DNA of 43,333 nt from an uncultured Clostridia bacterium (GTDB lineage Bacteria; Bacillota; Clostridia; TANB77; CAG-508). The notes under the pieces were generated by a model that was not told where the DNA came from, searched no databases, and worked only from the letters and a program-made list of their open reading frames with translations. Shown here piece by piece: positions 28,837-37,995 of this stretch (position 1 is its first letter; every line of letters begins with the position of its first letter). The DNA is taken from positions 1 to 43,333 of the forward strand of contig CALXCE010000008.1 of NCBI GenBank assembly GCA_944386725.1, read 5' to 3'. The position numbers and the translations under genes are program-made.

Positions 28837-29835
28837 TTGAAAAATTTTAAAGTTGCTATTGTTGGTGCAACGGGTCTTGTGGGTAGGTCAGTTATCCAAG
28901 TATTAGAGGAAAAAAATTTACCAATTGAAACATATGGATTATTTGCCTCTAAAAAATCTGTTGGAACAGTCTTCTCCATTCATGGAAAAGACTATATGGT
29001 AGAGGAATTAGTAGAAAACTCATTTGATTGCGGATTTGATTTTGCTATTTTTTCAGCAGGAGGGGAAATCTCTAAAAAATATGCACCAATTGCTAACAAA
29101 AAAGGATGCATTGTAATAGACAATAGTAGCTACTTTCGTATGCATGATGACGTTCCTTTGGTGGTTCCTGAAGTCAATTTAGAAGATGCCTATCATAACC
29201 ATGGAATAATTAGCAATCCAAATTGTTCAACGATTCAGGCTATGCTTCCTTTAAAAGCCTTAGAGGATAAATATCATATTAAAAGAGTCGTTTATTCTAC
29301 TTATCAAGCTGTATCTGGTGCTGGAAAGGATGCTTTATGTGATTTAGAAAATATAGATAATACCAAACCACTAAAAAAATTTCCTCATCCTATTTACAAT
29401 AATTGCTTACCACATATTGATGCGTTTATGGAAAATGGATATTCAAAGGAAGAAATGAAAATGATAAATGAAACAAAAAAAATTTTACATAGACCAGATT
29501 TAAAAGTAACAGCAACAACAGTTAGAGTTCCTGTCCAAAATTCTCATTCTGAATCGATTAATGTAGAATTAGAAAAAGATTTTAAAATGGAGGATTTAAT
29601 TACTACTCTAAAGAACTTTCCTAATTTGGTTTTACAAGATAACTTATCTTCTAATGTATATCCTATAGCCATTCATGCAACTGGGCATGATGAGGTATTT
29701 GTAGGTAGAGTTCGTCGTGATGATAGTGTTGATTTTGGTGTAAATCTTTGGGTCGTTGCCGATAATATCCGTAAAGGTGCTGCTACGAATGCCGTTCAAA
29801 TTGTAGAAAAGTTAATGGAAAATCAATGTAAGTAA
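28837..29835 (+). CDS. asd: Aspartate-semialdehyde dehydrogenase
   Basis: 332 residues; reduces aspartyl phosphate to aspartate semialdehyde, the second step toward lysine, threonine and methionine. N-terminal NADP motif VAIVGATGLVGRSVIQVLEE, catalytic Cys130 in NPNCSTIQAM, and the C-terminal GRVRRD. I prefer the TTG at 28837 as start because AGGAGGT lies 7 nt upstream of it; the in-frame ATG at 28831 is only 1 nt from that RBS. It converges on lysC, the preceding enzyme of the pathway, with palindromic element B between them. A plausible promoter is TATAAT at about 28755 with a weak -35. Confidence 0.95.
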   Translation: MKNFKVAIVGATGLVGRSVIQVLEEKNLPIETYGLFASKKSVGTVFSIHGKDYMVEELVENSFDCGFDFAIFSAGGEISKKYAPIANKKGCIVIDNSSYFRMHDDVPLVVPEVNLEDAYHNHGIISNPNCSTIQAMLPLKALEDKYHIKRVVYSTYQAVSGAGKDALCDLENIDNTKPLKKFPHPIYNNCLPHIDAFMENGYSKEEMKMINETKKILHRPDLKVTATTVRVPVQNSHSESINVELEKDFKMEDLITTLKNFPNLVLQDNLSSNVYPIAIHATGHDEVFVGRVRRDDSVDFGVNLWVVADNIRKGAATNAVQIVEKLMENQCK

Positions 29836-29911
29836 AAAAATCTATCATAATCTATAAATATATAATACAAAAATACAAAAAATTAAAAATTTAAAATATA
29901 AAAATTTAAAT

Positions 29912-30017
29912 CAAAAACAAAAAAGCAATCAAAAGAACTGTTAATCTGTCAAGCTATTTCTAATTACGAAATACTTTCCATCATAACAGTTCTTTTGATT
30001 GCTTTTTTTGTTTTTTG
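29912..30017. repeat. Palindromic element B (bidirectional terminator with conserved core)
   Basis: Arms AGCAATCAAAAGAACTGTTA and TAACAGTTCTTTTGATTGCT pair perfectly and are extended by A- and T-runs, as in a bidirectional terminator between the convergent asd and lysC. The loop, ATCTGTCAAGCTATTTC then TAATTAC then GAAATACTTTCCATCA, is the same core as in element A (5117-5303), where the arms have a different sequence. Confidence 0.75.
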
Positions 30018-30048
30018 TTTATTATCGTAATTATATTAATTTATTATC

Positions 30049-31144
30049 TTATGAATTCTTTATTAGTTTTCTATGCAATTCTGATACGATATCATTTCCT
30101 ATTTTTTTGACTAGAATCTCAATTTTAGCTTGTGTTAAATTAACATCCATTATCTCAATTTCATATTTTTCTAGCATTTCCATCACCTGGTTTAATACTT
30201 GGTTATCTTGTGTAATTCCATAACCAACAATACTCAATTTTACGAATCCCTCTTGTCTTATTTGATAATTAGAATACTTATTTTCTAACAATTCTTGCAA
30301 TTTGTTTTGTTCGGCTTTTTTAATTCTAAATTGTAAATAACACTCTTCTTTTTTCATTTTAATTGTTACTAGTTTATCATTTTTTACAATACTTTTTACT
30401 TCTGATGTTTCAATTTGTTGACATATTTTTGTTCCACCCTCATCAGAAAAAGTTGATTTTGCCATGATATCACAATTAAATTTCTTCCCCATTTGAATAC
30501 AACGATTATGCAGAACTTTAGCACCGACTATCGGCTACTTCTTGCATTTCGTCAAAAGAAATTTCGTCTAACCTTTTTGCCATGGTAATCATATTTGGGT
30601 CAGCCGAATAAATACCATCTACATCAGAAAAAATATAACATTTATCGGCTTTAAGCGCTACTTGTAAAGCCACTGCTGTTGTATCAGAACCTCCTCTTCC
30701 TAAAGTTGTAATGTCTTGTTTTTCATCCAAACCTTGAAAACCAGTTACAACAACAATATTTCCTTTTTCTAATTCTTTTTTCATCCTGTCTGTATAGATT
30801 TCCTCAATTTTTGCATTAGTATGAATGGAATTCGTTCTGATACCTGCTTGCCATCCTGTTAAAGAAATCGATGGATATCCTTTTCGATTTAATAATATGC
30901 TTAATTTTGATGCTGTTATTTGTTCTCCTGTCGATAATAACATATCCATTTCTCTTTCTTCTGGAATGGCAGATAATTCTTGTGCTTCCTTAATCAATTG
31001 ATTCGTTGTTTTTCCTTGAGCTGATACAACAACGACTACGTTTTTTGCTTCTTTTTTTAAACTAATTACTTTTTCTGCAACAACATTTAATTTAATATTG
31101 TCTGCTACCGATGTGCCTCCAAATTTTAATACAACTGTGTTCAT
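30049..31144 (-). CDS. lysC: Aspartate kinase, read through a CGG +1 frameshift
   Basis: About 364 residues; phosphorylates aspartate in the first step toward lysine, threonine and methionine. The kinase domain has VVLKFGGTSVAD, LSTGEQITASKL, TGFQG, TTLGRGGSDTTAVAL and FSDVDGIYSADP. At codon 207 frame 0 reads GAT AGT CGG TGC TAA. Skipping the C gives ADSGAKVLHNRCIQMG, the conserved end of the catalytic domain, followed by a C-terminal ACT-type regulatory region (about 240-364). It is slightly short for the family. I start at ATG 31144 (MNTVVLKFGG), after AAAGGTG, not at the upstream in-frame start. The span is 3n+1. A promoter lies upstream. Confidence 0.93.
30523..30526 (-). other. CGG +1 frameshift site 6 (CGGT) in lysC
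   Basis: Frame 0 reads GCC GAT AGT CGG TGC TAA, with a stop only two codons later. Skipping the C gives AGT GGT GCT AAA GTT, S-G-A-K-V. Confidence 0.9.
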
Positions 31145-31212
31145 TTTCGTTACACCTTTATTTTTTACCAAACCTTATCTAATTCTAAACAAAGTTATTC
31201 TTTTATGTTGCT

Positions 31213-31241
31213 ATTATAATATATATCTTTTTTGGTTTCAA
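31213..31241 (-). promoter_or_regulatory. Sigma-A promoter of lysC
   Basis: TTGAAA (31236-31241) and TATAAT (31213-31218) with a 17-nt spacer on the minus strand, about 70 nt upstream of the start codon. I see no lysine riboswitch in this short leader. Confidence 0.65.
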
Positions 31242-31251
31242 GTTATTTATA

Positions 31252-31283
31252 AAAAACCCCTTAAACACAAAATATTTAAGAGG
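31252..31283 (-). terminator. Terminator of the spo0E-like gene
   Basis: CCTCTTAAA and TTTAAGGGG pair around an 8-nt loop and are followed by six T on the minus strand, shortly after the stop codon at 31291. Confidence 0.75.
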
Positions 31284-31290
31284 CTTTAGC

Positions 31291-31461
31291 TTACGTGGTT
31301 ATCCATACCACTTTTTTTTTACTTTTCTTTAAATTTTTATAGTATTGTGCAATCAACTCATCTAATTCCACACTTAATTGATAGGTAATACTATAATCAT
31401 CCCCTCGTTCAATACTTTTATTTAATTTATCTCTTAATTTACAAATTTCATCATTTAACAT
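31291..31461 (-). CDS. Spo0E-family aspartyl-phosphate phosphatase
   Basis: A 56-residue protein matching the Spo0E family by size and motif: SVELDELIAQYY (30-41) is the SQELD-type signature, with an N-terminal helix of the type EICKLRDKLNKSIE and a short basic tail (KKSKKKVVW). Such proteins dephosphorylate Spo0A-P and delay sporulation; Spo0A is encoded at 186-1004. AAAAGGAG precedes the ATG. It is a stand-alone gene with its own promoter and terminator. Confidence 0.8.
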   Translation of the reverse strand: MLNDEICKLRDKLNKSIERGDDYSITYQLSVELDELIAQYYKNLKKSKKKVVWITT

Positions 31462-31499
31462 ATTGATTTCTCCTTTTTATTCTATTTGTCGTTGGTATA

Positions 31500-31528
31500 A
31501 TTATAAATTATCACAAGATTACTATCAA
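31500..31528 (-). promoter_or_regulatory. Sigma-A promoter of the spo0E-like gene
   Basis: TTGATA (31523-31528) and TATAAT (31500-31505) with a 17-nt spacer on the minus strand. Confidence 0.65.
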
Positions 31529-31603
31529 GTCAAGTATTTTCAAGGCTTTTTGCTAACTTTCGTACGTCTTTTTTTTACTTTTGTCGACATGTTTAGACAA
31601 TAG

Positions 31604-31643
31604 AAAACGGCATCTTTGTTTTTTTATTGAAAACGCCGTTTTT
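31604..31643 (-). terminator. Terminator of the M16 peptidase genes
   Basis: AAAACGGC and GCCGTTTT pair around a T-rich loop, between the stop at 31680 and the spo0E-like promoter. Confidence 0.6.
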
Positions 31644-31679
31644 ATTACATTTTTTTCTTTTCTTTTTTTATACATTTTT

Positions 31680-32942
31680 TTAATTTTTTACGATGGAAAG
31701 AACCATTTTTTCTTCTTTAAAGACATCTTTTAATATTTGCTCCAAATATTCTACAGTAATCCCTTCTATCTCTTCTAAATAGTCAAAACTATTAATCCCT
31801 TTAAAATAGTCTGCTAAAAACATTCTTGCTATATCTGATACATCATTGTATTCTTTGACATATCCTCCATATATCATTTTTTTCATTCGGTTAAAGTCAC
31901 TTTTGTTAATTCCATTTGTTTTAAATTTTTGCACTTCCTCTTTCAATTTTTGATACACCTTTTCTGGATTATTGGCTTGTCCATTCATTAAAACATGTGC
32001 ATAAATATTGGTAAATTCATATTCTAAACTAGGTTGTGCATAAACAATTCCTTCATGATAAAGTTCTTTGTATAAATTCGAACTTCTACCAATCAATAAG
32101 TTTAGTAAAATTTCCATAGCTATGTGTTTTTTGACATCACATTTCCCAGTATCTTTAATCCCTATTGTATATAAAGGTTGGCTAACTTCTAATTTTTGTT
32201 CAATTTTTTCTTGTACAATTTCTTCTGGCTCTTTTGGATAAACTCTCTTTATCTCTCCACTTGCTTTTGTATTTACTAATCTTTTCTTTACTTCTTCTAG
32301 CATATTCTCTGGCACAAAATCTCCACATAATACCATTGTCATATTCGATGGGTTATAAAAAGTATGATAGCATTTATATAAAATTTCTTTATCAATTTTA
32401 CGAATCGTTTCAATCGTTCCTACAATATCTATTTTGACAGGATTATTATGATACATTGCTTGCATAGCATTGAGATATACTCGCCACTCTGGATAATCAT
32501 CATACATCATGATTTCTTGACCAATAATTCCTTTTTCTTTTTCAACATTTTCGTCTGTAAAATAAGGATGTTGCACATAATCCATTAATTCATCCATAGC
32601 CTCATAGAAATTATCTGTACATTCAAACAAATAAGCTGTATGGTCATTTGTTGTATAAGCATTCGCTTCTACGCCTAATGATGTTAACACATCTAAACTA
32701 TTGGTTCCATTTTCTTGTTCAAACAATTTATGCTCTAAAAAATGAGCAACACCATTAGGAACTGTTGTTAGTTCATCTTCCCCAGGAACAATAAAGCTAC
32801 TTTCATTAGAACCATAATGCGTTCCCCATATCATATACTTCTTTTGAATTCCCTTTTTGGGAATTATCATTACCGTTAAACCATTTTCTAGTTTCTCAAT
32901 ATACACTTTTTCTTTTACCTTTAAATTCTCAATAACCTGCAC
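31680..32942 (-). CDS. M16 family zinc metallopeptidase (YmfH-like)
   Basis: 420 residues with the inverted zinc motif H67-F-L-E70-H71 (HxxEH) and the downstream Glu in EKGIIGQEIMMYDD. It is a pitrilysin-type protease or processing peptidase subunit. The start is GTG at 32942 directly after GGAGGAGAAA. It is the second gene of a pair; the upstream partner lacks the zinc motif. In Bacillus the similar pair YmfF/YmfH is encoded together, and active/inactive M16 pairs commonly form one heterodimeric protease. The substrate is unknown. Confidence 0.9.
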   Translation of the reverse strand: MQVIENLKVKEKVYIEKLENGLTVMIIPKKGIQKKYMIWGTHYGSNESSFIVPGEDELTTVPNGVAHFLEHKLFEQENGTNSLDVLTSLGVEANAYTTNDHTAYLFECTDNFYEAMDELMDYVQHPYFTDENVEKEKGIIGQEIMMYDDYPEWRVYLNAMQAMYHNNPVKIDIVGTIETIRKIDKEILYKCYHTFYNPSNMTMVLCGDFVPENMLEEVKKRLVNTKASGEIKRVYPKEPEEIVQEKIEQKLEVSQPLYTIGIKDTGKCDVKKHIAMEILLNLLIGRSSNLYKELYHEGIVYAQPSLEYEFTNIYAHVLMNGQANNPEKVYQKLKEEVQKFKTNGINKSDFNRMKKMIYGGYVKEYNDVSDIARMFLADYFKGINSFDYLEEIEGITVEYLEQILKDVFKEEKMVLSIVKN

Positions 32943-33036
32943 TTTCTCTCCTCCTTATTACCATTCAGTTTAGCTATTGCATTAGTTGTATTTATTAACA
33001 TTATTTCTATTTAAAGTTTATTATATTTTTTTATCA

Positions 33037-34308
33037 TTAATCTTTTAGAAAATAAATTGTATCAATAGCTACGTTTTCACCAATATGAATAACATCTTCT
33101 TTACTAACCTGTTTGATTCTCTCCATATACTCTTCTATCGAAATACCACTCTCTGACAATTCTTGTCCAAAATAATAAGTAATACCGGTATCCTGTTCGT
33201 CATCTATCGTTTTTATCGTTGCTATAATTCCCTTTTTAGCATTATTGATATCTTCCTGAGTAAATTCTCCTTTTTTCATATTTTCTATCTGCTCCCTAAT
33301 AAGTTCTAATGCCTTTTGATAATTTCCAATTTCAATGCCACAATTTACAAAAATATTATTTTTATATCTTAAATAGTTAGAGTTTGCCACATATGCCAAA
33401 TGAGCTTTTTCTCTTACATTTTGGAACATTTTCGAATTAGCACTTCCTCCTAAAATACTATTGTAAATTAAGGTATCATATCTTAAATCTTCTTTTTCTA
33501 AACATATGTTTAATCCTAGGATCAATTTTCCTTGCGTTACCTCCATGGATTCTGTTACTACCTTTTCTTCTTTTGGAAGATCTTTATTTAATTCTTTTGG
33601 AACAATATAATCCGGTGTTCTTTCTTTTAATTTTTTTATATTTTCGTTTTCTGTGACTACTTGATTTATATTATCTTTTAGAATACCAGATACAAATATG
33701 TCAATCTTACAAGAACTAATTAATTCCTGATAGTATACATACAAATTTTTTTCATTGATATTTTCTAAATCTTCTACATAACCAAATTTATATAGTCCAA
33801 ATGGTTTGTTTTTATACATTTCTTCGATACATCGGTCTAATGCATATCTAGCTTTATTGTCAATTTTACCTTCAATCCTTTGCTTAATATTATTTTTTTC
33901 TTGTTCTACATATTCTGGCTTGAAACCTTCGTTTTCAGTATAAGGATTCAATACAATTTCTAGCAATTTTTCTAGAGAAATTTTTAGTATATCCTCTTCT
34001 TTTTGTGGTAAAAAGTCATCATTTACTGTTTCTAAATAAAATTTTAATACTTGATTATCTCCCATTTTATCTAAGCCACAATCAAAACTAGCACCATACA
34101 TTTCCTCCATCTGCTTACTAATTTCTTCTTGGGAAGGCATGGTTTTTGATCCTCTTCGTAAAATAGCTGAAATTACTGCATTTTTAGTTACATTTTCTCT
34201 ATTTAACTTCGTAGTAATAAAAACAGCTATTAAATTTGTTTTGAATTTATCTGTTTGAATGGTATGAAGTTTAATTCCTTTTTTTAATTCTGTTTGCTTA
34301 TATTCCAT
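33037..34308 (-). CDS. M16 family peptidase-like protein without zinc motif (YmfF-like)
   Basis: 423 residues with the M16 fold pattern: TNLIAVFITTKLNRENVTKN, LRRGSKTMPSQEEISKQMEEMYGASFD, and the C-terminal region MFQNVREKAHLAYVANSNYL. There is no HxxEH where the active partner has it, so it is probably the inactive substrate-binding subunit. GAGGAGGAAAAG precedes the ATG. It is followed by the active M16 gene 94 nt downstream, which supports one operon and one complex. Confidence 0.88.
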   Translation of the reverse strand: MEYKQTELKKGIKLHTIQTDKFKTNLIAVFITTKLNRENVTKNAVISAILRRGSKTMPSQEEISKQMEEMYGASFDCGLDKMGDNQVLKFYLETVNDDFLPQKEEDILKISLEKLLEIVLNPYTENEGFKPEYVEQEKNNIKQRIEGKIDNKARYALDRCIEEMYKNKPFGLYKFGYVEDLENINEKNLYVYYQELISSCKIDIFVSGILKDNINQVVTENENIKKLKERTPDYIVPKELNKDLPKEEKVVTESMEVTQGKLILGLNICLEKEDLRYDTLIYNSILGGSANSKMFQNVREKAHLAYVANSNYLRYKNNIFVNCGIEIGNYQKALELIREQIENMKKGEFTQEDINNAKKGIIATIKTIDDEQDTGITYYFGQELSESGISIEEYMERIKQVSKEDVIHIGENVAIDTIYFLKD

Positions 34309-34425
34309 CTCTTTTCCTCCTCTATTTTAGTATACTACTTTTTTTGTTTTATTATACTTTTGAGACAAAACAAAATTGGAAGCTTTTAAGTATATTTCCA
34401 CACCCTCAACTTCCAATCCAATTTT

Positions 34426-34596
34426 CTAAAATTTTCTCTTTCTTGCTGCCTCTGATTTTTTCTTTCTCTTTACACTAGGTTTTTCATAGTGTTCTCTTTT
34501 ACGTACTTCTTGAAGCACTCCATTTCTTGCACATTGCCTTTTAAACCTTTTTAAGGCATCTTCTATATTACCATTATTAACTTTTATCTCTGACAT
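34426..34596 (-). CDS. rpsU: 30S ribosomal protein S21
   Basis: S21 of 56 residues: [20 protein letters not shown] at the start, then [20 protein letters not shown] and a basic tail ending in RKRKF. It joins the 30S platform near the anti-Shine-Dalgarno sequence and affects initiation. GGAAGGAGGGG precedes the ATG. It uses AGG for arginine but not CGG. It has a textbook promoter. AAAATTGG/CCAATTTT just downstream may be a terminator. Confidence 0.95.
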   Translation of the reverse strand: MSEIKVNNGNIEDALKRFKRQCARNGVLQEVRKREHYEKPSVKRKKKSEAARKRKF

Positions 34597-34658
34597 TTAT
34601 ATTCCCCTCCTTCCGGTCCATACAAAACAGTATGTGGGATAACCCTTTAATGATATTT

Positions 34659-34687
34659 ATTATACATGAAAGCATAAGACTTGTCAA
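34659..34687 (-). promoter_or_regulatory. Consensus sigma-A promoter of rpsU
   Basis: A perfect TTGACA (34682-34687) and perfect TATAAT (34659-34664) with a 17-nt spacer on the minus strand. It starts directly after the nrdG stop codon. Confidence 0.85.
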
Positions 34688-34690
34688 TAG

Positions 34691-35214
34691 TTAGAATTCA
34701 AATAATACTGCTTTCTTCTCCTTGAGAGACTTTTTCACATCTATGATTCTTTGATTGCTAGATCCTTTAAAGCGCAATTTAATATCTTTTTTATCCTCTT
34801 CAAATTTACCATCTACCATAACATCTAAGTAGGACAAGAGTTCAGGAGTTTCTTTCCATTTGTTATACATTTCTTCCATGACATCTTTATCAAAGGTATA
34901 CCCTGTGTAACACCATATATTTTTTTCGGGAAATTTCTCCTTCACTTTTCTAAGTAATGGTAGGAGTCCTTGTTGATTTACATGTTCTAGTGGTTCTCCT
35001 CCTAATAAGGATAATCCAGAAACATAAGAATGGTCTAATTCTTTGATGACTTTATCAATTTCTTCTCCGTGTGAATTCTTTTCCATAATTAAAATCCCAA
35101 GCTTCTTGATTAAAACAATTTTTGCAATGGTGTGTACAACCGACTTACAAAAACAGAAACTCTAACTCCCAATCCATTTGCTATATCAGCTTTTTTTATG
35201 TCAGCATAATGCAT
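34691..35214 (-). CDS. nrdG: Anaerobic ribonucleotide reductase activating protein, read through two CGG +1 frameshifts
   Basis: About 173 residues; a radical-SAM enzyme that installs the glycyl radical on NrdD. Three frames are needed. From ATG 35214 (after AGGAAGAAGG) the protein reads MHYADIKKADIANGLGVRVS; codon 25 is CGG. Skipping its C gives SGCTHHCKNCFNQEAWDF, with the radical-SAM motif C26-x3-C30-x2-C33. Codon 49 is again CGG (ACA CGG AGA), and skipping this C gives EFTGEEIDKVIKEL and then LSLLGGEPLE, the SAM-binding GGEP motif. The span is 3n+2, as two extra bases require, and the final length is normal for NrdG. Without the shifts only a fragment from 35086 without the cysteines would be made. 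The partner nrdD is not in this window. Confidence 0.92.
35066..35069 (-). other. CGG +1 frameshift site 8 (CGGA), second in nrdG
   Basis: After the first shift the frame reads TTC ACA CGG AGA AGA AAT TGA. Skipping the C gives ACA GGA GAA GAA ATT GAT, T-G-E-E-I-D. Confidence 0.85.
35139..35142 (-). other. CGG +1 frameshift site 7 (CGGT), first in nrdG
   Basis: Frame 0 reads GTA AGT CGG TTG TAC. Skipping the C gives GTA AGT GGT TGT ACA, V-S-G-C-T, where the Cys is the first iron-sulfur ligand. Confidence 0.9.
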
Positions 35215-35254
35215 TTTCAATTCCTTCTTCCTAGTATTGGTAATGTACTATTTA

Positions 35255-35845
35255 TTATGAAAATATTTGACCTATCCAATTAGATAATGGATTTTCAAAT
35301 AAAAATTCTCTCATCCATCCATTAGTGAACGGAATAAACCATAAAATAACTCCTATTAGAACAACAACTACAATAGTAAGTATAACAGCAAGGATATCTG
35401 TTTTTGTCACTTCTTTTACTCTTTTTCTTTTATCCTTATTTCTTGTTAAATCATGTATGAGCTCTTTTGTTAATTCTATAATAGCACCTAAACTACCCAC
35501 TTTTTGAGTTTTCGTTGTTTTTTGTTTTATCGTTTTTTCTTCTCTTGGTTCTGTTTGATTTTCATAACTTCTTCTTTCCGCTTGCGTTTTTTGTGCTTGA
35601 TACATATTTTGTCTATATTTTATTTCTTGTTTTTCCAGTTCATTATCGTACTGTTCTTTTAGGAATTCATCTGTTAGTACATGGTAAGCCTCATTAATTT
35701 CACTTGTTTTCTTTTCTGCATATTGCTTTTTTTCTCCACTATACAAATCTGGATGATATTTTCTAATTAATACTCTATAAGCTTTTTCAATTACTTCTCT
35801 AGAAGCTTTTGGATTAACCTCTAATATCTCATAATAATTTCTCAT
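35255..35845 (-). CDS. J-domain membrane protein
   Basis: 196 residues. The N-terminal J domain (about 1-65) has the HPD motif in RKYHPDLYSG and stimulates DnaK ATPase activity. A charged Gln/Glu/Lys-rich middle follows, then one hydrophobic segment (about 155-178, ILAVILTIVVVVLIGVILWF) near the C-terminus. There are no zinc-finger or DnaJ C-terminal domains, so it is not the main DnaJ. I start at ATG 35845 (MRNYYEILEV), after AAAGGTG; the longer frame to 35878 is not supported. Its partner or substrate is unknown. Confidence 0.8.
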   Translation of the reverse strand: MRNYYEILEVNPKASREVIEKAYRVLIRKYHPDLYSGEKKQYAEKKTSEINEAYHVLTDEFLKEQYDNELEKQEIKYRQNMYQAQKTQAERRSYENQTEPREEKTIKQKTTKTQKVGSLGAIIELTKELIHDLTRNKDKRKRVKEVTKTDILAVILTIVVVVLIGVILWFIPFTNGWMREFLFENPLSNWIGQIFS

Positions 35846-35902
35846 AAATAATACACCTTTTTCCTTTCTCTTCGACAATTTTATTCTATACTAAAATAAA
35901 AA

Positions 35903-35930
35903 AAATAGCAATATAAAATTGCTACTTTTT
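35903..35930 (-). terminator. Terminator of ftsH
   Basis: TAGCAAT and ATTGCTA pair around a 5-nt loop, followed by a run of T on the minus strand, about 75 nt after the ftsH stop codon. Confidence 0.8.
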
Positions 35931-36003
35931 ATTGGATTTTCTTTTTAACCTATCCCTAAACTATCCATAAATGGCTAATTTCTATCTGTTCCAGAAGTAA
36001 CTA

Positions 36004-37815
36004 CTAATTACCGAAAATTGCTTCAAATTCATCTGCTTCAATTTTTTCTTTTTCTAGTAATATTCCAGCTACTTGATGCAATTTATCAATATTATCTGAT
36101 AAGATTTGTTTTGCTCTATTATATCCTGTATCTACAATTGCTTTGATTTCTTCATCTATGACTGCTGCTGTTTCTTCAGAATATTCTTTTGCTTGTGCAA
36201 AATCTCTTCCAAGAAATACTTCTTCTTGATTAGAACCTAACATTAAAGCACCAATTCTTTCACTCATTCCGTATTTGGTTACCATACTTCTTGCAATCTT
36301 AGTTGCTCTTTCAATGTCATTGCTTGCCCCTGTTGAGATATCATTTAAAATAAGTGCTTCTGCTACTCTTCCGCCAAGAAGTGATACAATATTTTCCTCC
36401 ATTTCAGTCTTTGACATAAATGATTTATCTTCTGTTGGTCGATACATCGTATAACCACCTGCCATACCTCTCGGTACAATGGATATTTGATGAACCGGAT
36501 CTTGTGTTTCTAAGTAATGGCTTACTACAGCATGACCTGCTTCATGATAAGCTACTAATTTATTTTCTTTTTCACTTCTTACTTTTGTCTTTTTTTCAGG
36601 TCCCATTGTTACTTTAACCATGGCATCCTCAATTTCTTTCATTCCGATTTCAGTCAAATTTCTTCTTGCCGCTAATAATGCTGCTTCATTTAATATATTC
36701 TCTAAGTCTGCACCTGCAAATCCAGAAGTGTTTTTGGCAATAACTTTTAAATCCACATCATCCGATAATCTTTTCTTTCTAGAATGTACTTCTAGAATTT
36801 GTTCTCTTGCCTTAACATCTGGTAATCCTACTACAATTTGCCTATCAAACCTTCCTGCTCTAAGTAGGGCTTTGTCTAATACATCTGGTCTGTTAGTTGC
36901 CGCTAAAACAATAACCCCTTCGTTTTCTGCGAATCCATCCATTTCTACTAATAATTGGTTTAAGGTTTGTTCTCTTTCATCATGTCCTCCTCCAAGTCCT
37001 GCACCTCTTTGACGTCCTACTGCATCAATTTCATCAATAAATATAATACATGGAGCATTTTTCTTAGCTTGGTCAAACAAATCCCTTACTCTGGAAGCAC
37101 CAACACCAACAAACATCTCTACAAAGTCTGAACCACTAATAATGAAAAAAGGAACTCCTGCTTCTCCTGCTACTGCTTTTGCCAATAACGTTTTTCCTGT
37201 ACCTGGTTGACCAACTAATAATACACCTTTTGGTATTCTAGCACCCATATCGGTAAACTTCTTTGGGTTCTTTAGAAATTGTACAATTTCTTCTAATTCC
37301 TCTTTTTCTTCGTCAACACCTGCTACATCCTCAAAGGTAATCTTATTTTTCTCTGCTGGTGTCATCATTCTAGCTTTACTTTTTCCAAATGACATGGTCT
37401 TACTTCCTGGAGCACCTTGACCTGCTCCACCCATCATAAAGAACCAAAAAATAAAAAATATAATTAGTAAACCAAATGGTGTAAGTAAGCTAAGAATCAT
37501 AACAAAGATAGATTCGGATTTTTCTTCTAATGCAAATGTTCCATCTCCTTTTAGATATTCTTCCACATAAGACATAAAACTTCCCATATCTGGTATATTT
37601 ACTTCTTTTTTTATTTTATCATCTTTTAAAGTAACTGTTGCTGTTTTTCCATCTGATTCAATTTGGATTTCTTCTACTTTTCCATCATTGATAGCTGTAA
37701 TCAACTCTGAATATTTTAATTTAGCATCACTATTTTCAACAATGGATGATAACACAACGATAAAAATAACTCCTATGATTAACCACATCGCTAATGTTTT
37801 AATTCCGTTTTTCAA
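36004..37815 (-). CDS. ftsH: ATP-dependent membrane zinc protease FtsH
   Basis: FtsH of 603 residues, which degrades damaged membrane proteins and some regulators. Two membrane segments (about 8-25 and 103-127) frame a small external domain. The AAA domain has Walker A GQPGTGKT (202-209), Walker [13 protein letters not shown] and the second region of homology [20 protein letters not shown]. The zinc site is H424-E-A-G-H428 with a downstream Asp. AAGGAGGAG precedes the ATG and a promoter lies upstream. It follows tilS, as in many Bacillota. Confidence 0.97.
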   Translation of the reverse strand: MKNGIKTLAMWLIIGVIFIVVLSSIVENSDAKLKYSELITAINDGKVEEIQIESDGKTATVTLKDDKIKKEVNIPDMGSFMSYVEEYLKGDGTFALEEKSESIFVMILSLLTPFGLLIIFFIFWFFMMGGAGQGAPGSKTMSFGKSKARMMTPAEKNKITFEDVAGVDEEKEELEEIVQFLKNPKKFTDMGARIPKGVLLVGQPGTGKTLLAKAVAGEAGVPFFIISGSDFVEMFVGVGASRVRDLFDQAKKNAPCIIFIDEIDAVGRQRGAGLGGGHDEREQTLNQLLVEMDGFAENEGVIVLAATNRPDVLDKALLRAGRFDRQIVVGLPDVKAREQILEVHSRKKRLSDDVDLKVIAKNTSGFAGADLENILNEAALLAARRNLTEIGMKEIEDAMVKVTMGPEKKTKVRSEKENKLVAYHEAGHAVVSHYLETQDPVHQISIVPRGMAGGYTMYRPTEDKSFMSKTEMEENIVSLLGGRVAEALILNDISTGASNDIERATKIARSMVTKYGMSERIGALMLGSNQEEVFLGRDFAQAKEYSEETAAVIDEEIKAIVDTGYNRAKQILSDNIDKLHQVAGILLEKEKIEADEFEAIFGN

Positions 37816-37854
37816 AACAACTCCTCCTTATGTTTTATTAAATTTCATATTGCT

Positions 37855-37883
37855 TTTATAGCATATAACTTTTTCTTTTTCAA
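37855..37883 (-). promoter_or_regulatory. Sigma-A promoter of ftsH
   Basis: TTGAAA (37878-37883) and TATAAA (37855-37860) with a 17-nt spacer on the minus strand. A small hairpin (GTTCcaCGTA / TACGGAAC, about 37921-37944) upstream may terminate the tilS transcript. Confidence 0.6.
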
Positions 37884-37995
37884 TAGTTTTTATATGTCTT
37901 TTTTATTACAAAATCGTATGTTCCACGTATTTACTACGGAACTTTGTGTTTGGTTTATTCTAAATCAATAATTTTAAATAATGGATAAAAACATT

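Noticed and set aside
31145..31241. Lysine riboswitch upstream of lysC
   Set aside because: The leader from the promoter at 31213 to the start codon is only about 70 nt, too short for the known L-box, and shows no matching structure.
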